Shown: positions 8,795-17,478 of the stretch, piece after piece | How positions within the stretch are numbered: position 1 is the first letter of the stretch | Layout of the letters: every line of letters begins with the position of its first letter | NCBI GenBank assembly: GCA_012838135.1 | Contig: DUPV01000063.1 | Coordinates: forward strand, 1 to 64,000 | Reading direction: 5' to 3' | DNA: 64,000 nt | Source of the DNA: Clostridiaceae bacterium | GTDB taxonomy: Bacteria; Bacillota; Clostridia; Saccharofermentanales; DTU023 | The notes under the pieces: generated by a model | Told to the model about the DNA's origin: nothing | The model's input: the letters and a program-made list of their open reading frames with translations, nothing else | Databases searched by the model: none | Program-made: the position numbers and the translations under genes

Positions 8795-10189
8795 TTAACG
8801 CACCCAGTCCACAGCAATCTCATGCACGATCAGGTCATCTCTTCTCTTAATAAAGTCCGGAGCCACCTGCGGAAACATGGCACAGCTAAGGACATCCTCT
8901 TTCGTTTTTGCAATGTCACTGTACTGTTCCTGGATCTTATCCATTTCATTATCCAGCAGATCCGCCGGACGGCAGGTGATGACCTCGTCCTCGCCGATTG
9001 CCATCTTCCGGATCTCTTCGTTTACCTCTCCGGGTAAAGCACCGTACTCACCTCGGAGCAATCCCTTCGACTCCTTGGTAAAGCTCTGATATCTGCCCAT
9101 AAGTACATTCAGAACCGCCTGTGTACCAACAATCTGGCTGGTAGGCGTCACCAGCGGAGGATAACCAAAATCCTTCCGGACGCACGGCACTTCCTGTAAC
9201 ACTTCGTCCAGACGTTCCTCCGCATTTGCCTGCTTTAGCTGGGAAAGGAGGTTGGACAGCATTCCACCAGGAACTTGATACAGCAGTGTGTTCGGATCGA
9301 CGCGGAGAACCTTGGAGTTGATAATTCTCTCTTTCTCCATTCTTGCTGCCACGGTTTTGAAGTGCACAGCCGCCTCATTGAGCTTTTTCAGATTCAAACC
9401 TGTATCTCGAATCGTGCCCCTCATCGTTGCCACAAGTGACTCTGTATCAGGCTGGGAAGTTCCGTTTGCAAATGGCGACAATGCGCAGTCCACAATATCC
9501 ACACCAGCCATAGCAGCCATTAGATAGACCATGGATCCAGTTCCGGTTGTGTTGTGCGTGTGTAGATGTATCGGGATAGAAACCTTCTCTTTCAGCTTCT
9601 TAACTAGACTGTAAGCGTCAGCAGGCAGCAGAAGATTCGCCATGTCTTTAATACAGATGATATCTGCCTCCATCTGTTCCAGAACAACAGCCTTCTCAAC
9701 GAAGTACTCTTCGCTGTGGACAGGACTAACCGTATAGCTCAAGGCTGCTTCAACGGTTCCACCATACTTCTTCACTGCTTTGATCGAAGCTTCCATGTTC
9801 CGAACATCGTTCAGGGCATCGAAGATACGAACAACGTCAATACCGTTCTCAATCGACTTCCGGCAGAACTCATCCACCATGTCGTCCGCATAGTGGCGAT
9901 AACCAAGAAGGTTTTGTCCGCGGAGGAGCATCTGGAGTTTTGTATTCGGTAGAGCTTTCCGCAACTGTCTTAGGCGCTCCCATGGGTCTTCATGCAGGAA
10001 CCGCATGCAGGAGTCATATGTTGCGCCTCCCCAGCATTCAATGGACCAATACCCAATGCTGTCCAGCACCTCACAGGCAGGCAACATATCCTCCAGTTTC
10101 ATCCTTGTGGCCGCCTGGCTCTGATGTGCGTCACGAAGTATGGTATCGGTGATCAGTAGAGGCTTTTTAGATTCAAATAGTTCGCTCAT
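8795..10189 (-). CDS. Pyruvate/oxaloacetate carboxyltransferase, transcarboxylase-5S type
   Basis: This 464-residue protein is the carboxyltransferase domain shared by pyruvate carboxylase, oxaloacetate decarboxylase alpha and the 5S subunit of transcarboxylase. It shows TDTILRDAHQS at 14-24, the carboxylated Lys181 in IKDMANLL, and the metal ligands in HLHTHN (His210, His212). It lacks the fused biotin domain found in most oxaloacetate decarboxylase alpha chains; the biotin carrier is the separate protein encoded next door. In Propionibacterium transcarboxylase the same split is seen. It would move a carboxyl between oxaloacetate and biotin. No membrane beta subunit of a sodium-pumping decarboxylase is present. 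Confidence 0.85.
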   Translation of the reverse strand: MSELFESKKPLLITDTILRDAHQSQAATRMKLEDMLPACEVLDSIGYWSIECWGGATYDSCMRFLHEDPWERLRQLRKALPNTKLQMLLRGQNLLGYRHYADDMVDEFCRKSIENGIDVVRIFDALNDVRNMEASIKAVKKYGGTVEAALSYTVSPVHSEEYFVEKAVVLEQMEADIICIKDMANLLLPADAYSLVKKLKEKVSIPIHLHTHNTTGTGSMVYLMAAMAGVDIVDCALSPFANGTSQPDTESLVATMRGTIRDTGLNLKKLNEAAVHFKTVAARMEKERIINSKVLRVDPNTLLYQVPGGMLSNLLSQLKQANAEERLDEVLQEVPCVRKDFGYPPLVTPTSQIVGTQAVLNVLMGRYQSFTKESKGLLRGEYGALPGEVNEEIRKMAIGEDEVITCRPADLLDNEMDKIQEQYSDIAKTKEDVLSCAMFPQVAPDFIKRRDDLIVHEIAVDWVR

Positions 10190-10198
10190 TGAAAGCCC

Positions 10199-10591
10199 TC
10201 ACTTTACTTCAAAAAGTACCTCTCCGACGGAAACCGTTCCACCGACCTCCCAGTTCATTTTTGCGATGGTTCCATCCGAGGGTGCTACAATCTCATTCTC
10301 CATCTTCATGGCTTCAAGGATCAGTACAAGGTCACCAGCTTTTACTTTCGCGCCTTCGGCTTTCTCAATCCGAATTACCGTTCCAGGCATCGGAGCCGTG
10401 ACCTCACCAAGAGTGCTCACTGTGGGTTTCTGCATGGAAGGATCAATCACATTGACGTTTGCATCTCTAGCGGCACCTTTAAACTCTTTATACTCTTTCT
10501 TTGCAACAGGCTGTAGAATCGTGTCTTCAACGACCAAATCGACCTCCATCTCGTAGGTCTTCCCCTCTAAGGTGATACGGTACTTGCTCAT
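10199..10591 (-). CDS. Biotin carboxyl carrier protein, transcarboxylase-1.3S type
   Basis: A 130-residue carrier. The biotin-accepting Lys96 sits in the canonical EAMKMENEI, inside a C-terminal lipoyl/biotin fold that starts near VTAPMPGTV at residue 64. The N-terminal 50 residues ([16 protein letters not shown] onward) are typical of the decarboxylase/transcarboxylase class, and a short linker joins the two parts. Its size is close to that of the 1.3S subunit of transcarboxylase. The ATG overlaps the stop of a 59-codon ORF by the ATGA arrangement, so translation of the two is probably coupled. It would shuttle carboxyl between the 5S-like and 12S-like subunits. Confidence 0.9.
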   Translation of the reverse strand: MSKYRITLEGKTYEMEVDLVVEDTILQPVAKKEYKEFKGAARDANVNVIDPSMQKPTVSTLGEVTAPMPGTVIRIEKAEGAKVKAGDLVLILEAMKMENEIVAPSDGTIAKMNWEVGGTVSVGEVLFEVK

Positions 10592-10767
10592 GCCTTTGAA
10601 TCCTCCAACTGATATTTATGATAGGAAATGTTGTTGTCTTCTATGTATTTTTCCAGACTGCTTTTCTGGACTTCCTTAAAGGAACGGACGGTCACGTGTT
10701 TTGATTTCGCTCCGTTCTCTTCCACAACAGCTGCGACTGCCATCGCCAGAGCCTTTTCTATTTCCAT
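10588..10767 (-). CDS. 59-residue small protein in the carboxyltransferase operon
   Basis: This ORF reads [19 protein letters not shown], then a basic middle ([17 protein letters not shown]) and an acidic end. A good AAGGAGAAC ribosome site lies 5-7 bases upstream of the ATG at 10767, and the TGA overlaps the biotin carrier start as ATGA. It fills the whole gap between the 12S-like and carrier genes. No transmembrane helix is apparent, so it does not look like OadG. Small extra subunits are known in methylmalonyl-CoA decarboxylase and acyl-CoA carboxylase complexes, which suggests an assembly or stabilising subunit. I recognise no family, so the function is inference from position. Confidence 0.7.
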   Translation of the reverse strand: MEIEKALAMAVAAVVEENGAKSKHVTVRSFKEVQKSSLEKYIEDNNISYHKYQLEDSKA

Positions 10768-10808
10768 CTTTGTTCTCCTTGTCCAATCTTCACCGCATGA
10801 GAGATTCC

Positions 10809-12359
10809 TTACAGCGGAATATTACCGTGCTTTTTCTTCGGCAAAGTCCGCTTTTTTGTCTTCAGCATTCTGAAGGCTGCTACAATCTTGGTTCTTGTCT
10901 CTTCCGGGAGAATAACCTCGTCCACATAACCATGTTCCGCAGCGATATACGGGTTCATGAACTTATGGTTATATGCATCAAACAGTTCTTCCTTCTTTGC
11001 ACTCGGATCCTCCGCTTTTTCGATTTCTTTCTTGCCAATGATGGATACTGCGCCTGCGGCTCCCATAACAGCAATCTCTGCAATCGGCCAGGCATACACG
11101 ACATCCGCGCCGGTTCCCTTGCTGTTCATAGCAATATAAGCGCCACCATAAGCTTTACGCATAATCAAACCAACCTTCGGAACTGTTGCCTCCGAATAGG
11201 CAAACAGCAATTTAGCACCATGGCGAATGATGCCTCCATGCTCCTGCTGGCTTCCCGGAAGAAACGCAGGAACATCCACGAGGGTAAGGATTGGGATGTT
11301 GAAGCAGTCGCAAAAACGGATAAAGCGAGCGCCTTTATCTGAAGCATTGATCTCTAGGGAACCTGCCATAAACTGGCTCTGGTTTGCCACAATACCTATC
11401 GTGTTACCGTTGAGGCGTGCGAATCCAACCACAATATTCCTGGCGAAGGCCAGCTGGACTTCAAAGAAACTTCCCTCATCCACAAAGGTGTTGATGACAT
11501 TCCTGACATCATACGGCTTCTTGGAATCGACGGGCACAATGTCGCTGAGAGCCACACTGTTGTCTCTTCTTTTTCCTTCCACCGTCATCGGCTTTTCCTC
11601 ATTGTTCTGCGGGAGATAGCCGAGAAGCTGGCGTACGCCATTCAGGCATGACAGGTCATCAGGGTAGACAAAATGAGCTACACCGGATGTGGCGCTGTGA
11701 ACAACGGCACCTCCAAGATCGGTAGCGGAAATAACCTCGCCGGTCACAGACTTCACAACTGCTGGGCCTGTGATATACATCTGGCTGTTTTTTTCCGTCA
11801 TGAAGATGTAGTCGGTGATGGCAGGGGAATAGCAAGCACCGCCCGCGCAAGGACCGAGGATTACTGAGATCTGTGGAATCACGCCGGATGCGATGGTATT
11901 CCGATAAAAGATATCCGCATACCCGGAAAGGCCATCAATGCCTTCTTCAATTCTTGCTCCACCGCTATCATTGATGGAAATAAAAGGGACTTTTATTTCA
12001 AGAGCCTTGTCCATCGCACGGCAAATCTTCATTGCCTGAGCTTCCCCCAAGGAGCCCCCGGCGATAGTAAAGTCTTGGGAGGATGCAAATGCTAGTCTTC
12101 CGTGAATATAACCATAGCCGGTAACAACACCATCTCCGGGACATTTTTTCTTATCCATCCCAAAGTCTGTAGCACGTGAAGTGATCATATCATTGATCTC
12201 AATAAACGTACCATCATCAAAGAGAGCTTCCATGCGCTCACGTGCAGTAAGCTTCCCGGAAAGATGCTGCTTCGCGATACGGTCTTGGCCACCCGCCCGT
12301 GAAATGGTTCTTCGTCTCAGATTGAGACGGTCAATACTGTTCTGCCACTTTTCATTCAT
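10809..12359 (-). CDS. Acyl-CoA carboxyltransferase, 12S/MmdA/PccB type
   Basis: The protein (516 residues from the chosen ATG) is the carboxyltransferase of the methylmalonyl-CoA decarboxylase, propionyl-CoA carboxylase and transcarboxylase-12S group. Evidence includes the N-terminal LTARERMEALFDDGTFIE, the crotonase-like oxyanion loops ISINDSGGARIEEG and LGPCAGGACYSPA, and the C-terminal GGAYIAMNSKG. It would move carboxyl between biotin and an acyl-CoA, here plausibly acetyl-CoA to give malonyl-CoA, or propionyl-CoA to give methylmalonyl-CoA. A GGAG site favours the start at 12359 over one five codons upstream. The start overlaps the end of the polymerase gene. Confidence 0.86.
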   Translation of the reverse strand: MNEKWQNSIDRLNLRRRTISRAGGQDRIAKQHLSGKLTARERMEALFDDGTFIEINDMITSRATDFGMDKKKCPGDGVVTGYGYIHGRLAFASSQDFTIAGGSLGEAQAMKICRAMDKALEIKVPFISINDSGGARIEEGIDGLSGYADIFYRNTIASGVIPQISVILGPCAGGACYSPAITDYIFMTEKNSQMYITGPAVVKSVTGEVISATDLGGAVVHSATSGVAHFVYPDDLSCLNGVRQLLGYLPQNNEEKPMTVEGKRRDNSVALSDIVPVDSKKPYDVRNVINTFVDEGSFFEVQLAFARNIVVGFARLNGNTIGIVANQSQFMAGSLEINASDKGARFIRFCDCFNIPILTLVDVPAFLPGSQQEHGGIIRHGAKLLFAYSEATVPKVGLIMRKAYGGAYIAMNSKGTGADVVYAWPIAEIAVMGAAGAVSIIGKKEIEKAEDPSAKKEELFDAYNHKFMNPYIAAEHGYVDEVILPEETRTKIVAAFRMLKTKKRTLPKKKHGNIPL

Positions 12360-13578
12360 TGTCAATATCTCCATGTACTTGATTGCCGATACTTCTTTCT
12401 TTTGAATTCTTCATATAATAACCTCGTATTATTCCCCAAAACATTGCAATTGGCATAATATAATTCGATTCTTCAAAGCAATATGATGCAAATGAAAAAG
12501 CCAAAATAACACAAAACGCAAATGCCGCCGGAAGGGCTATTTCATATTTGTCTCTAATTAGTCGTAACAAGAAAACTCCCATATTAATAACAACAGATAA
12601 TAATATAATCGCTCCAACTATTCCCAAGTCATAAAGGAATTCAATATAGCTATTATGTGCGAAAATGTATTTTCCAAAAGGCCTAATAAAATTTGGAACA
12701 GCATGGAACCCATGTCCAAAAATCTTAGCTCCTATAGGTGCCTGCTTAAATTGTGAAATAATGAGATACCAAATAATTAACCGACCAGATCCTTTGTCTT
12801 CCGAAATCGCACGAAAACGATTCAGAACATTCGCTAAATAGGAATCCATAAAATGACCAGCAATGAAATAAATCAAGCAGCCGACTAAAGCAATCTTTAA
12901 GATGCTTCGAAACTTGTCTTTAGAGCTATGTCCTTGGTTTATCATCAGGATTAAGTAAATACAAAAACCACTCACAAGAGCCAGCAGTCCTGTTCTTTTT
13001 GCACTTAATACAACAAGAATTGTAGCAAAAGAAGATAGCACTATCTTTTTTTTGTCTTTACATAACAGAAGAACTAGTGGCAAATAAGAGATTGAATAAT
13101 ATACAGGTCCTGTATTAATTGAAGCCGAGAATCTAGTTATTATCGTTTTGACAAGTGCAAGGCAAATGCAAATATAACAAAACACAAGAACCTTCTCAAA
13201 ACTACTAGGTATATCCCTTTTCCTAGAGTAAGAGTAGAATACTAGATAAGTTAATGGCCAAGGAAAGGCATTTGAGATAACTTGCATGAAACTAGGGCAA
13301 AACACAAGCATGGATATAACAATTATGTATAGCAGTATCAAGTACACTTTAATTGAAGGTACGTCCACTTGTTTTTTTGCGACTAATAAAAAAAATAAAT
13401 ATACAACATCAAAAAGCAATGTCATCAATCGTGATACTAATATCATTCTTTCCCAAAAAGGGGAGGTTCCTTCTTGAAAAAACAGGATATACGATATTGC
13501 AATCAACGTCATTGATATGAGAATCATATGTAGTAGTACTTGCTCAACATCAAGTCTAGCTTTCTGTTTTATAACCAT
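12352..13578 (-). CDS. Wzy-like polysaccharide polymerase (O-antigen ligase family)
   Basis: A polytopic membrane protein of about 408 residues with roughly 10-11 hydrophobic segments and a large loop after residue 270. The stretch RLIIWYLIISQFKQAPIGAKIFGHG followed by FAHNSYIEFLYDLGIVG is the signature of the Wzy_C/O-antigen ligase family. The role is to polymerise flipped repeat units on the outer face of the membrane. I prefer the ATG at 13578, which follows CGGAGAG; the longer frame to 13611 has no ribosome site. Base composition is clearly more AT-rich than the adjoining carboxyltransferase genes, which fits mosaic assembly of the locus. Confidence 0.8.
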   Translation of the reverse strand: MVIKQKARLDVEQVLLHMILISMTLIAISYILFFQEGTSPFWERMILVSRLMTLLFDVVYLFFLLVAKKQVDVPSIKVYLILLYIIVISMLVFCPSFMQVISNAFPWPLTYLVFYSYSRKRDIPSSFEKVLVFCYICICLALVKTIITRFSASINTGPVYYSISYLPLVLLLCKDKKKIVLSSFATILVVLSAKRTGLLALVSGFCIYLILMINQGHSSKDKFRSILKIALVGCLIYFIAGHFMDSYLANVLNRFRAISEDKGSGRLIIWYLIISQFKQAPIGAKIFGHGFHAVPNFIRPFGKYIFAHNSYIEFLYDLGIVGAIILLSVVINMGVFLLRLIRDKYEIALPAAFAFCVILAFSFASYCFEESNYIMPIAMFWGIIRGYYMKNSKERSIGNQVHGDIDNE

Positions 13579-13907
13579 CTTATCAACTCTCCGAACCGTA
13601 TTCATCATCATATCGACATGTTGTTATATGAATACTCTTTTGTTGCCATTAACATAACGTAGTGTAGTGTAGTTAATGCATCTTCTAATTGTGAAGTATA
13701 TCTGCACTATATCTCTGGTTATATTATGTTGCCAAAATCAAAGGCACTCGACCTTTAGCTTTGATACGCACGGCTCCAAACTACACAATCACGATAAATT
13801 AGGCACTCTCAGCTCTCAACCTTCCGTAGCTCAAACGCCACTGTTGTTCGTGTTTTACAGTTTTTAAAGTCTGACAAACCACAATATCCATTCGACTATG
13901 GAGTCAT
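13579..13907. other. Intergenic stretch without a recognised gene
   Basis: About 330 bases lie between the polymerase and the glycosyltransferase. The only longer frame (plus strand, 13676-13867) resembles no family I know and has no clear ribosome site. A short GTAGT triplet-like run is present near 13661-13675. I see no convincing hairpin followed by a T run and no strong promoter. It may be a recombination joint in the locus. Confidence 0.4.
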
Positions 13908-14951
13908 TTACTTCCTGATATACTGATTTATTTTTTTCAATATCATATAAGTTTTACCGTAGCCATTTTTGCACAAGTATCTATAAAGACTCTGCCTAAT
14001 ATTTCCCTTTGGTAAAAGATCCTTTTCAAGAGCTTCTTTATAAGGCTCTTTGCCAATAAATTGCATATACCTATTCCTATTATCTTTTTCACTACTCTGT
14101 AAGTGAAAGAATTCCAGAGCAAAGCAACGGCCTATCTCCATTTGCACCCTAACATTATAAGCCTTATTCAAATCTACTTCTAATCCAAAATGGATAAGCA
14201 ATTCTTTCATTCGCGCAAAAAAGATATCCATATCTATAGATAAGCCAGGGCGATATTTTCTTGTCACACTCTGTGAATTATCTACATAGTTGTAAAGATA
14301 TTTATCGTGATAACTAATACTTTTTGCGTGCCAATATACTTTAAGCATAAAAAGCACATCTTCAGCAAATCGTACATCTTCATCAAATTGCAATTCATTG
14401 TTTTCTATAAATGATTTTCTTAGCAATTTACAGTACGGTGCACCGTAGGAAAATTTCTGGATAAAACCTTCCGGAAGAATTCCGGCAGACAATGCAGACT
14501 CCATTATTCTAATTTTTTCTCTTGCATTCCCATAATCATGGTTTTCTTCAAGAAAAGAAGTATTGTATTCTTTCTCTCCGTTTCTATATGAACCGCCGTT
14601 AAACAGCTCAACATCCCCGGTTAAGTCATCAACATTCTCTGCAATGGCCTTGAATACTTCAGAATTAACAAAATCATCTGAATCTACAAAGGTTATCCAC
14701 TCTCCCCGTGCTTCCTTAATACCAACATTTCGTGCAACTGATACTCCAGCATGTGGTAAAGTTAGTAGTCTGACTCTTTTGTCCGTACACATTTGTTCAA
14801 GCACTTCGTGAAAAGAGCTCGGCGAACCATCATCAATTACAAGAATCTCAATATTAGGAACATCATCAACTAAAAGACTATCTAAGCATCTCTGAAACAG
14901 ATCTATTGGCGTACAATAGAATGGAACAATCACAGTAATAAAGTTATTCAT
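13908..14951 (-). CDS. Family 2 glycosyltransferase
   Basis: A 347-residue GT-A enzyme. The N-terminus ITVIVPFYCTPIDLFQRCLDSL leads to the nucleotide-binding LVIDDGSPS and then to the metal-binding FVDSDDFVN near residues 92-100. The C-terminal part carries FAEDVLFML, a conserved acid region in this group. It would add one sugar from a nucleotide donor to the lipid-linked repeat unit. The donor cannot be predicted. It is the only clear glycosyltransferase in the locus apart from the initiating phosphoglycosyl transferase, so the repeat unit may be short, or other transferases lie elsewhere. A GGAAAGG site precedes the ATG. Confidence 0.85.
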   Translation of the reverse strand: MNNFITVIVPFYCTPIDLFQRCLDSLLVDDVPNIEILVIDDGSPSSFHEVLEQMCTDKRVRLLTLPHAGVSVARNVGIKEARGEWITFVDSDDFVNSEVFKAIAENVDDLTGDVELFNGGSYRNGEKEYNTSFLEENHDYGNAREKIRIMESALSAGILPEGFIQKFSYGAPYCKLLRKSFIENNELQFDEDVRFAEDVLFMLKVYWHAKSISYHDKYLYNYVDNSQSVTRKYRPGLSIDMDIFFARMKELLIHFGLEVDLNKAYNVRVQMEIGRCFALEFFHLQSSEKDNRNRYMQFIGKEPYKEALEKDLLPKGNIRQSLYRYLCKNGYGKTYMILKKINQYIRK

Positions 14952-15014
14952 TCTTAGTTTTCCTTTCCGTCATTTTGTCCAGAATGTTTTGATTGTTAAA
15001 AACAATAATCTTAT

Positions 15015-15254
15015 TTATAACACAACATGATACTTCGCCAAAATCTTTTTTCCATTCTCATAGGATCCATAGTGAAGTATATCTTCTGACTCAAACATGA
15101 CATCAAAGGCATCCTCAAGCTCAGAAATCAAACTAAGATGTGCCACAGAGTCCCACTGAGGAACAGCATTAAATGTAAAACTATCGTTAAGAACTGTCTC
15201 ACTTACCCCAAGCACATCTACAAATATCTTATTGTACTTTTCCAAGTTTGTCAT
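15015..15254 (-). CDS. Acyl carrier protein (first of two)
   Basis: A 79-residue carrier with the phosphopantetheine-accepting Ser36 in WDSVAHLSL. The four-helix ACP pattern continues with LISELEDAFDVMFESEDIL, an acidic helix II-III region. Size and charge match discrete type II ACPs. It has no DSL motif of the primary fatty-acid ACP, which suggests a dedicated carrier. It probably holds malonyl or beta-hydroxyacyl groups for the KAS III and SDR enzymes encoded upstream. A phosphopantetheinyl transferase is not seen in the window. It lies at the end of the KAS/SDR/ACP block, 60 bases before the glycosyltransferase gene. Confidence 0.88.
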   Translation of the reverse strand: MTNLEKYNKIFVDVLGVSETVLNDSFTFNAVPQWDSVAHLSLISELEDAFDVMFESEDILHYGSYENGKKILAKYHVVL

Positions 15255-15359
15255 TGTTCTTCTCCCTTCTGAACCGACCTGTATCTGCTACGAAGATCGG
15301 AAGAAGCACTTAATCGCTTCTTTCGTCCACGCAGCACACTGAAAATTTCTCATTATTTA
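15255..15359. other. Spacer between the two ACP genes
   Basis: The 105 bases hold the ribosome site of the first ACP gene (GAAGGGAGAAG) and nothing else I can name. The GC content is higher than in the neighbouring genes. Confidence 0.3.
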
Positions 15360-15584
15360 TCAGGCTATTACCATCAGTTTCAGAATGTCAGAAACGGTCT
15401 TGAAGCCCTTGATAACATCGCCGGTAAGCTTTACGCCAAATTCATCATCCATCAGGACAATAAGGGACAGCTTCGCCATGGAATCATATTCATCAACGTC
15501 AGCAAGAACAGTATCAGTAGCTAGTGTGCCCTCGTCCAGTTCCCAAATTTCCTCCAACATTGCGATTTTTTCCTGATCAGTCAT
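15360..15584 (-). CDS. Acyl carrier protein (second of two)
   Basis: A 74-residue acidic carrier. The attachment Ser35 lies in YDSMAKLSLI, followed by the helix VLMDDEFGVKL and the helix IV start FKTVSDILKL. It is clearly divergent from the ACP at 15015, so the two are not a recent duplication and may serve different steps or loads. A strong AAGGAGGAATTAAAA site precedes the ATG. The gene directly follows a KAS III gene (30-base gap), which supports joint function. Confidence 0.88.
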   Translation of the reverse strand: MTDQEKIAMLEEIWELDEGTLATDTVLADVDEYDSMAKLSLIVLMDDEFGVKLTGDVIKGFKTVSDILKLMVIA

Positions 15585-15614
15585 TTTTAATTCCTCCTTA
15601 TTTATAGTTGATAA

Positions 15615-16688
15615 TTATTTCACCTGGTCATCCAGGTTGTAACCGTCTTTAAAATATTCATCCGTGTGTACCAACGGAAGAATACCTGATGTGGCGATTT
15701 CGAATGCCACCGTCGCCCAGGAAAGGCCTACTCCAAAACCACAGCACAAAGCGTTAATCTTGTTTGGATCCTCTGTATCTCCATACTTATCCACAAGAGA
15801 AATTGGAATTGACGCAGATGAAGTATTCCCAAAGAGATTCATTGAAACGAGCATCTTCTCTTCAGGAAATGCTGTCTTTTTAGCCACGCGCTTCATAATC
15901 ATCAAATTAGCCTGATGTAGCACAAGGCAGTCATAATTTTCTGGCGTAGTGCCTGTCATTCCCATATATTCATTGAGTTGATTGGGCGCTTCCTCTGTAG
16001 CAAAATTAAACACAGCTATGTCATCCATCACAGCATAGTGTGTACGTCCGTCCGGAGAATCAGGGTTACGCCAGCCGCCATAAGGAGAGATGATTGCCTT
16101 ATATCTCCTGCCATCAGTATTGGAAAGGAATCTGAGTGAATTTCCATCCTCCTTCTCCAGCAATGTTGCCGTACCAGAATCGCCAAAGAGCCATGTGCCT
16201 GAACGCCCCTCTTTTTGTTTTCTGAGATTGCTGTGTTCCCTTGCAGAAGTATCTCCTGCAAGTAGGAGGCCATACTTTGTTCCAGTATTAGCAAGCAGGC
16301 AGGAAACGATATTCAAGCCATAAACAAAACCGGAACATCCAAGATTGATATCAAAGCAGATGCATTCATTGCTCAAGTCCAGCCGATGCTGGAGCACACA
16401 CGCTGTCGCGGGAATCCTATAATCACTTGTCTGTGTAACAAAAATCAGGATTCCGATCTGATTCTTGTCAATACTCTTTTCTGCAATCAACTTTTCAGCA
16501 GCAGCATAGCAGAAATCAGCGGTTGTCTGTTTGGGCGATGCAGAGTATCTTCCGGAAACCCCAGTTTTCTTAATAAACCTCTTTATAGTTACTTCATCCT
16601 CATCTGCCATTTCCTTAATAGAGTCCCATTCCGGAGATACAGCGGCGGCCATCCCAATTACTTTTACATTTTTAATCTCTGTTAACAT
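15615..16688 (-). CDS. 3-oxoacyl-ACP synthase III (KAS III, copy 1)
   Basis: A 357-residue thiolase-fold condensing enzyme. The whole KAS III triad is visible: Cys118 in NLGCSGFVYG, the His in VLHQANLMI, and the Asn in FGNTSSASIP. The N-terminus shows the family's KTGVSGRY and ADFCYAAAEKL. KAS III enzymes condense an acyl-CoA (or in some cases acyl-ACP) with malonyl-ACP to a beta-ketoacyl-ACP. It is strikingly similar to the KAS III at 17479 (both begin with a shared IIGMAAAVS-type opening), so these arose by duplication. GGAGAGG precedes the start. It is not likely to be the housekeeping FabH, given its place among polysaccharide genes. Confidence 0.88.
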   Translation of the reverse strand: MLTEIKNVKVIGMAAAVSPEWDSIKEMADEDEVTIKRFIKKTGVSGRYSASPKQTTADFCYAAAEKLIAEKSIDKNQIGILIFVTQTSDYRIPATACVLQHRLDLSNECICFDINLGCSGFVYGLNIVSCLLANTGTKYGLLLAGDTSAREHSNLRKQKEGRSGTWLFGDSGTATLLEKEDGNSLRFLSNTDGRRYKAIISPYGGWRNPDSPDGRTHYAVMDDIAVFNFATEEAPNQLNEYMGMTGTTPENYDCLVLHQANLMIMKRVAKKTAFPEEKMLVSMNLFGNTSSASIPISLVDKYGDTEDPNKINALCCGFGVGLSWATVAFEIATSGILPLVHTDEYFKDGYNLDDQVK

Positions 16689-16697
16689 TTTCCTCTC

Positions 16698-17462
16698 CTA
16701 ACATGTCGTCAATCCGCCATCCACAGGCATTGTAATTCCTGTGATAAACCTTGCAGCCGGGCTAATTAAAAACGCAATAGCGTTTGCAATATCCTGCGGC
16801 TGAGCAATCCCTAGGTACTGGCGAGTTAATAATTCTTTATTGGTTTTACTATCTTTTCCATATTTCTCAATATAGTAGTTGTACAGTTCCGTAGCTGTCA
16901 TTGACGGAGCAACCGTATTTATGCATATCTCTTTTTCCGCCAGTTCTTTCGCCATGCAGCGAACTGCAGAATCCATTGCCGCCTTGGAGGAGGAATAAAT
17001 AGCCTTAGATTTATCCCCTCTCAATGATGCGCAGGAACTCACACCAACAATCCGCATTCCTGGGTTAAAGCGTCCTTTGCGGCTGATCTGGCGCACTACT
17101 TCAAAGAATCCAAAGAAGTTCACATTAAAAGTACTCTGAACCTTTTCCGGTTTTGACTGCATGAAAGGAATCGCCATACCAACACCCGCACTATATACCA
17201 GACCATCTAAAGGGCCATCCTTCTCAACAATCTCTTTAATCATGGATTCAATGACAGCGACATCACTGACATCTGCAACAAAATAATCATGCCCTTCTCC
17301 TTCGAGGTCATCCAATACCATCTTCAGTTTCTCCTCATTTCTTGCCACCAAGGTAAGTTTTGAGCCGACCTGACTAAGTGTAATTGCAGTCTGTTTTCCA
17401 ATACCGGAAGATGCCCCGATTATCAGTATACGTTTGTTAGACAAATCTATTATTGCATTCAT
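16698..17462 (-). CDS. SDR family ketoreductase (paired with KAS III)
   Basis: A 254-residue classical SDR. It has IIGASSGIG at 14-22, YSAG at 90-93 in place of NNAG, Ser142/143 in VSSCAS, and the catalytic Tyr156/Lys160 in YSSSK. It ends with MPVDGGLTTC. The gene sits between two KAS III genes with gaps of 9 and 16 bases. The likely reaction is reduction of the beta-keto group on the ACP-bound product of its neighbour. A sugar-oxidoreductase role is possible but less consistent with the context. GGGAGAG precedes the ATG. Confidence 0.8.
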   Translation of the reverse strand: MNAIIDLSNKRILIIGASSGIGKQTAITLSQVGSKLTLVARNEEKLKMVLDDLEGEGHDYFVADVSDVAVIESMIKEIVEKDGPLDGLVYSAGVGMAIPFMQSKPEKVQSTFNVNFFGFFEVVRQISRKGRFNPGMRIVGVSSCASLRGDKSKAIYSSSKAAMDSAVRCMAKELAEKEICINTVAPSMTATELYNYYIEKYGKDSKTNKELLTRQYLGIAQPQDIANAIAFLISPAARFITGITMPVDGGLTTC

Positions 17463-17478
17463 TCAAACTCTCCCTACA

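Noticed and set aside
10140-10556. 138-codon plus-strand frame opposite the biotin carrier
   Set aside because: It is antisense to a gene with clear family motifs, has no family match and no ribosome site; it is a shadow frame rich in Ser and Thr.
8795-12359. A sodium-pumping oxaloacetate or methylmalonyl-CoA decarboxylase
   Set aside because: The membrane beta subunit and an OadG-type subunit are missing, and the genes lie inside an acyl-ACP locus.
13661-13675. GTAGT-like short repeats as a possible array
   Set aside because: Only about three imperfect 5-base units are present, within the range expected by chance.
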